A DNA stretch of 7,925 nt from Prado023 sp964638055 (GTDB lineage Bacteria > Actinomycetota > Actinomycetes > S36-B12 > CAIYMF01). The notes beneath the pieces were generated by a model, which saw only the letters and a list, made by a program, of their open reading frames with translations, was not told where the DNA came from and made no database searches. The position numbers were made by a program, and so were the translations under genes. The DNA lies in NCBI GenBank assembly GCA_964638055.1, contig CAZWXF010000115.1:1-7925 (forward strand). Reading direction: 5' to 3'. Positions within the stretch are counted from its first letter, which is position 1; each line of letters starts with the position of its first letter. This document shows, in pieces, positions 5,437-7,925 of the stretch.

Positions 5437-5451
5437 GCCATCCCTCGACTG

Positions 5452-5610
5452 GGGCGTGTCTCCCTACCCCGTTAGCCTGCTGCGCGACGCCCGGACATGG
5501 CACCTCGCTGCGTTCTCGTCGCTCCCCGGGCCACCAGCCCGACTCCCTCCTCCGCCTTGCGATGCACCATGCCGAACACCGCTCGCAAGGCAGGGTAGGG
5601 AGACACGCCC
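5452..5610. mobile_element. 159-bp element with perfect 18-bp inverted ends (MITE-like or structured RNA)
   Basis: GGGCGTGTCTCCCTACCC (5452-5469) is exactly repeated in inverse orientation at 5593-5610. Inside are further perfect inverted pairs: GCGACG/CGTCGC (5484-5489 with 5517-5522), CGGGC/GCCCG (5527-5531 with 5537-5541) and GCCTTGCGA/TCGCAAGGC (5554-5562 with 5583-5591), the last stacking directly on the outer stem with one unpaired base. No transposase or credible ORF is present. The flanks share only TG on both sides (5450-5451 and 5611-5612), a possible 2-bp target duplication. It lies between rbfA and truB, 15 bp before the truB ATG, so it would be part of the truB leader. Size and terminal inverted repeats fit a non-autonomous mobile element; the multibranched fold also fits a cis-acting RNA. 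Confidence 0.6.
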
Positions 5611-5636
5611 TGGCTGGGCACCCTGAGCCCGGTGTC

Positions 5637-5667
5637 CGCCCACGACTCCCTGCTCGCCCACGACTCC
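5637..5667. repeat. Short direct repeat after rbfA
   Basis: CGCCCACGACTCC occurs at 5637-5649 and 5655-5667, an 18-bp period, in the spacer between the inverted-repeat element and the rbfA stop. Significance is unknown. Confidence 0.7.
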
Positions 5668-5709
5668 TTGCGCGCGGGTCCCCCTGCCCGAGCGGGACTC
5701 CGATCCGGC

Positions 5710-6192
5710 TCACGACTGGTTGCCCGGGCGCGGCATGCTCAGGTCCCCGGGAGCCTCCACGTCCTCGGCGTCGCTCGGGGCACGGTAGGGATCGGCCTCC
5801 CCGGCGTACTCGGCCCCCACCGCCACGGCCGCGACCGCTGCGTCCGTGGCCGCCGCCCGGGCCAGGAGCTCCTCGATGTGCCGGGCGTTCTCCGGGACCG
5901 CGTCGGCCACGAAGGTCAGGGAAGGCGTGTGCCGCACGCCTGTCTGGCGCCCGACCTCCGTGCGAAGCACCCCCTTGGCTGACTCCAGGGCGGCAGCTGA
6001 CGATTCCTTCTCGTGGTCACTGCCCAGCACCGTGTAGAAGACCGTGGCCTCGCGCAGGTCGTTCGTCACGCGGGCGTCGGTGATGGTGACGAAGCCCAGC
6101 CGCGGGTCCTTGACCCTCGTCTCGAGCGTCTCGGCCACGATCACACGGACCCTGTCGGCCAGCCTGCGGACTCGTGCTTCGTGCGTTCCCAT
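5710..6192 (-). CDS. rbfA: 30S ribosome-binding factor A
   Basis: RbfA binds the 30S subunit near the 5' end of 16S rRNA and assists late maturation, especially in the cold. The 160-residue protein has the family core: RVRRLADRVRVIVAETLE near the start, DPRLGFVTITDARVTNDLRE (29-48) and TPSLTFVADAVPENARHIEE (89-108), which together form the KH-like fold. After about residue 112 comes an Ala-rich stretch and then an acidic, Pro-containing tail (residues 125-160), a poorly conserved extension common in actinobacterial RbfA. The ATG at 6192 is preceded by GGAAGGG at 6201-6207, 8 nt away, the same ribosome binding sequence used by gap. It follows the DUF503 gene by 92 bp in the infB cluster. Confidence 0.96.
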   Translation of the reverse strand: MGTHEARVRRLADRVRVIVAETLETRVKDPRLGFVTITDARVTNDLREATVFYTVLGSDHEKESSAAALESAKGVLRTEVGRQTGVRHTPSLTFVADAVPENARHIEELLARAAATDAAVAAVAVGAEYAGEADPYRAPSDAEDVEAPGDLSMPRPGNQS

Positions 6193-6284
6193 CGCGCTAT
6201 CCCTTCCGTCGTCGACACCGTTCCCGCGCGCCCGCCCGCCAGGCGGCGAGTCCCCGCGCTTGCCGTTTCCCAGGTCGGGCCCGA

Positions 6285-6596
6285 TCAGCCGATCGGATCC
6301 GCATCCCCGTCGCCCACATACCGTAGGCGCGCCGAGATGATCTGCAGCTCGGGTCGCGCCTCCACCAGCCGCTCGCAGCCGGCAAGGACATCCCGGGCGT
6401 GGCCCAGATCCGTGGCCACCACCGCGACCCCGATCAGGGTCCGCCGGTGCAGGTCGAGGTGACCCGCCTCGGCCGCGGCGACATCGAACCTGCGGCGCAG
6501 CTCGGCCACGAGCGACCGGACGTGGCTGCGCTTCTGCTTGAGCGAGCGCACGTCGTCGGGCAGGAGGACGTCAAGGTCGAGTATCCCGACGAACAC
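6285..6596 (-). CDS. DUF503 family protein (YlxP-like)
   Basis: This is a 103-residue member of the DUF503 family, a small protein often coded between infB and rbfA. YlxP of Bacillus is the best-known relative, and its biochemical role is not firmly settled. The family pattern is clear: FVGILDLDVLLPDDVRSLKQ then KRS near the N terminus, LVAELRRRFDVAAAEAGHLD in the middle, and LIGVAVVATDLGHARDVLAG towards the end. I chose the GTG at 6596 rather than an ATG at 6659: GGGAGG lies 5 nt upstream, and family members normally begin directly with M-(F/W/Y)-VG. The longer form would add 21 Arg/Gly-rich residues. It lies 103 bp after infB on the same strand. Confidence 0.92.
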   Translation of the reverse strand: MFVGILDLDVLLPDDVRSLKQKRSHVRSLVAELRRRFDVAAAEAGHLDLHRRTLIGVAVVATDLGHARDVLAGCERLVEARPELQIISARLRYVGDGDADPIG

Positions 6597-6601
6597 GCGC
6601 A

Positions 6602-6607
6602 CCTCCC
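6602..6607 (-). promoter_or_regulatory. Ribosome binding site that sets the DUF503 start
   Basis: The minus strand carries GGGAGG here, 5 nt from the GTG at 6596. This strong match favours the short 103-residue form of the downstream gene over the ATG start at 6659, which has no comparable site. Confidence 0.75.
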
Positions 6608-6699
6608 GTGCCACGAAATCGCGACATCCGGACGGCCGACAGCCGGGACGCCCCGTCATGGTGCGAGCGGGGACGTGCCGGCCGAACGGCTCCTAGGAC

Positions 6700-7925
6700 C
6701 TAGCTGCGGGCCTTCTCGCGCATCTCGAAGGTCTCGATGGTGTCATCGACCTTGATGTCGTTGAACGACCCCAGGCCGATGCCGCACTCGAACCCGTCAC
6801 GCACCTCGGTGACGTCGTCCTTGAACCGCCGCAGCGAGCCGACCGAGAGGTTGTCGGCGACGACGACCCCGTCGCGGACCAGGCGCGCCTTGGCGTTGCG
6901 CCGGATCTCCCCGCTGCGGACCAGGGCGCCGGCGATGGTGCCGAACTTGCTCGAGCGGAAGACCTCGCGGACCTCCGCGGTGCCGAGCTGGACCTCCTCG
7001 TACTCCGGCTTGAGCATGCCCTTGAGCGCAGCCTCGATGTCGTCGATCGCGGCGTAGATGACGTTGTAGTACCGGATGTCGACGCCCTCGCGGTCGGCGA
7101 CCTCCGTGGCCTTGCCCTGCGGCCGGACGTTGAAGCCGATGATCACGGCCTTCGACGCGGCGGCCAGCATCACGTTGGTCTCGGTGATCGCGCCCACGCC
7201 ACGGTCGATGATCCGCAGGTTGACCTCCTCACCGACGTCGATCTGCATCAGCGAGTCCTCGAGGGCCTCGACCGAGCCGGAGACGTCGCCCTTGAGGATC
7301 AGGTTCAGCTCCTGGACCTCGCCGGTCTCCAGCTGCTTGAGGAAGTCCTCGAGCGTGCGCCGGCCGCGACGCTTGGCCAGCTGGGCGTTTCGCTCGCGGG
7401 CCTGTCGGGTCTGCGCGATCTGCCGGGCCACGCGGTCCTCGCTGACGACCAGGAAGGAGTCGCCGGCACCCGGGACGGAGGTCAGGCCGAGGACCTGGAC
7501 CGGCCGGGCGGGGGGAGCCTCGTCCACGACGTTGCCGTGCTCGTCGAGCATGGCGCGTACGCGGCCGAACGCATCGCCGGCGACGATCGAGTCACCGGGA
7601 CGCAGCGTCCCTCGCTGGACCAGGACGGTCGCCACCGGGCCACGGCCGCGGTCGAGGTGCGCCTCGATGGCCACGCCCTGGGCGTCCTGGGTCGGGTTCG
7701 CGCGCAGGTCCAGGGTCGCGTCTGCGGTCAGCACGAGCGACTCCAGCAGGCTCTGGACATTGGCCCCGGTGCGCGCGGAGATGTCGACGAACATGGTGTC
7801 GCCGCCGTACTCCTCGGCCACCAGGCCGTACTCGGTGAGCTGGCCGCGAACCTTCGTCGGGTCCGCGCCTTCCTTGTCGATCTTGTTGACCGCGACCACG
7901 ATCGGCACGCCGGCGGCCTGGGCGT
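6700..7925 (-). CDS. infB: Translation initiation factor IF-2, C-terminal part
   Basis: IF2 is the GTPase that brings fMet-tRNA to the 30S subunit and promotes subunit joining. Only the last 407 residues are in the window; the gene runs off the right edge, so the N-terminal region and the G1-G3 motifs are missing here. The visible part begins in the G domain with VPIVVAVNKID (the G4 NKxD motif), then EYGLVAEEYGGDTMFVDISA. Domain II (GVAIEAHLDRGRGPVATVLV) and domain III (LNLILKGDVSGSVEALEDSL, and later VGAITETNVMLAAASKAVII) follow. The fMet-tRNA-binding C-terminal domain has TAEVREVFRSSKFGTIAG and DGFECGIGL, ending FEMREKARS. No frameshift is seen. It is the first visible gene of the minus-strand cluster leading to truB. 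Confidence 0.97.
   Translation of the reverse strand, partial: AQAAGVPIVVAVNKIDKEGADPTKVRGQLTEYGLVAEEYGGDTMFVDISARTGANVQSLLESLVLTADATLDLRANPTQDAQGVAIEAHLDRGRGPVATVLVQRGTLRPGDSIVAGDAFGRVRAMLDEHGNVVDEAPPARPVQVLGLTSVPGAGDSFLVVSEDRVARQIAQTRQARERNAQLAKRRGRRTLEDFLKQLETGEVQELNLILKGDVSGSVEALEDSLMQIDVGEEVNLRIIDRGVGAITETNVMLAAASKAVIIGFNVRPQGKATEVADREGVDIRYYNVIYAAIDDIEAALKGMLKPEYEEVQLGTAEVREVFRSSKFGTIAGALVRSGEIRRNAKARLVRDGVVVADNLSVGSLRRFKDDVTEVRDGFECGIGLGSFNDIKVDDTIETFEMREKARS

Noticed and set aside
4471..5475. 334-codon plus-strand open frame
   Set aside because: It is antisense to truB, which is unambiguous by its catalytic motif.
5464..5661. 65-codon minus-strand frame over the inverted-repeat element
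   Set aside because: The frame follows from GC-rich repeat sequence. It has no ribosome binding site or recognisable motif, and the structure of the element explains the sequence better.
1..7925. tRNA, rRNA, tmRNA or known riboswitch
   Set aside because: I saw no cloverleaf with a T-loop GTTCGANTC and CCA-type end, no rRNA sequence, and no riboswitch core that I recognise on either strand.

Overview
The window is high-GC DNA with actinobacterial gene content and codon use: G/C-rich third positions, GTG starts, and an infB-DUF503-rbfA-truB order. It is most likely an actinomycete of the Micrococcales or Intrasporangiaceae kind, but I cannot place it to genus from sequence alone. Only seven genes are convincing: gap, a small membrane protein, thyX, truB, rbfA, a DUF503 gene and a partial infB. 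All but thyX lie on the minus strand.

Layout. Positions 1-223 hold a 29-bp-period tandem repeat and a strong GC hairpin that ends gap. Positions 224-1225 (minus) are gap, a GAPDH that looks more like the E. coli GapA type than the usual actinobacterial enzyme. Positions 1457-1762 (minus) encode a 101-residue membrane protein of unknown function. A 341-bp divergent spacer with degenerate 31-34 bp tandem repeats separates it from thyX (2104-2820, plus), the flavin-dependent thymidylate synthase. Positions 2821-4299 are about 1.5 kb with no recognisable intact gene, but with coding-like minus-strand fragments broken by frameshifts, several hairpins and a 17-bp tandem duplication. I read this as a decayed or rearranged stretch. 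Positions 4300 to the right edge are the minus-strand translation and RNA-maturation cluster: infB (3' part), DUF503, rbfA, truB.

How the genes work together. IF2 starts translation, RbfA matures the 30S subunit and TruB makes pseudouridine 55 in tRNA; this is a widely conserved operon with DUF503 inside it. The ribF gene that commonly follows truB is absent here, and the decayed stretch begins exactly where it would be expected. ThyX (dTMP synthesis) and GAPDH (glycolysis) are independent housekeeping genes.

The most unusual object is a 159-bp element at 5452-5610 between rbfA and truB. It has perfect 18-bp inverted ends and three internal hairpins, and it stops 15 bp before the truB start codon. 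It could be a MITE-like mobile element, a structured leader RNA, or both.
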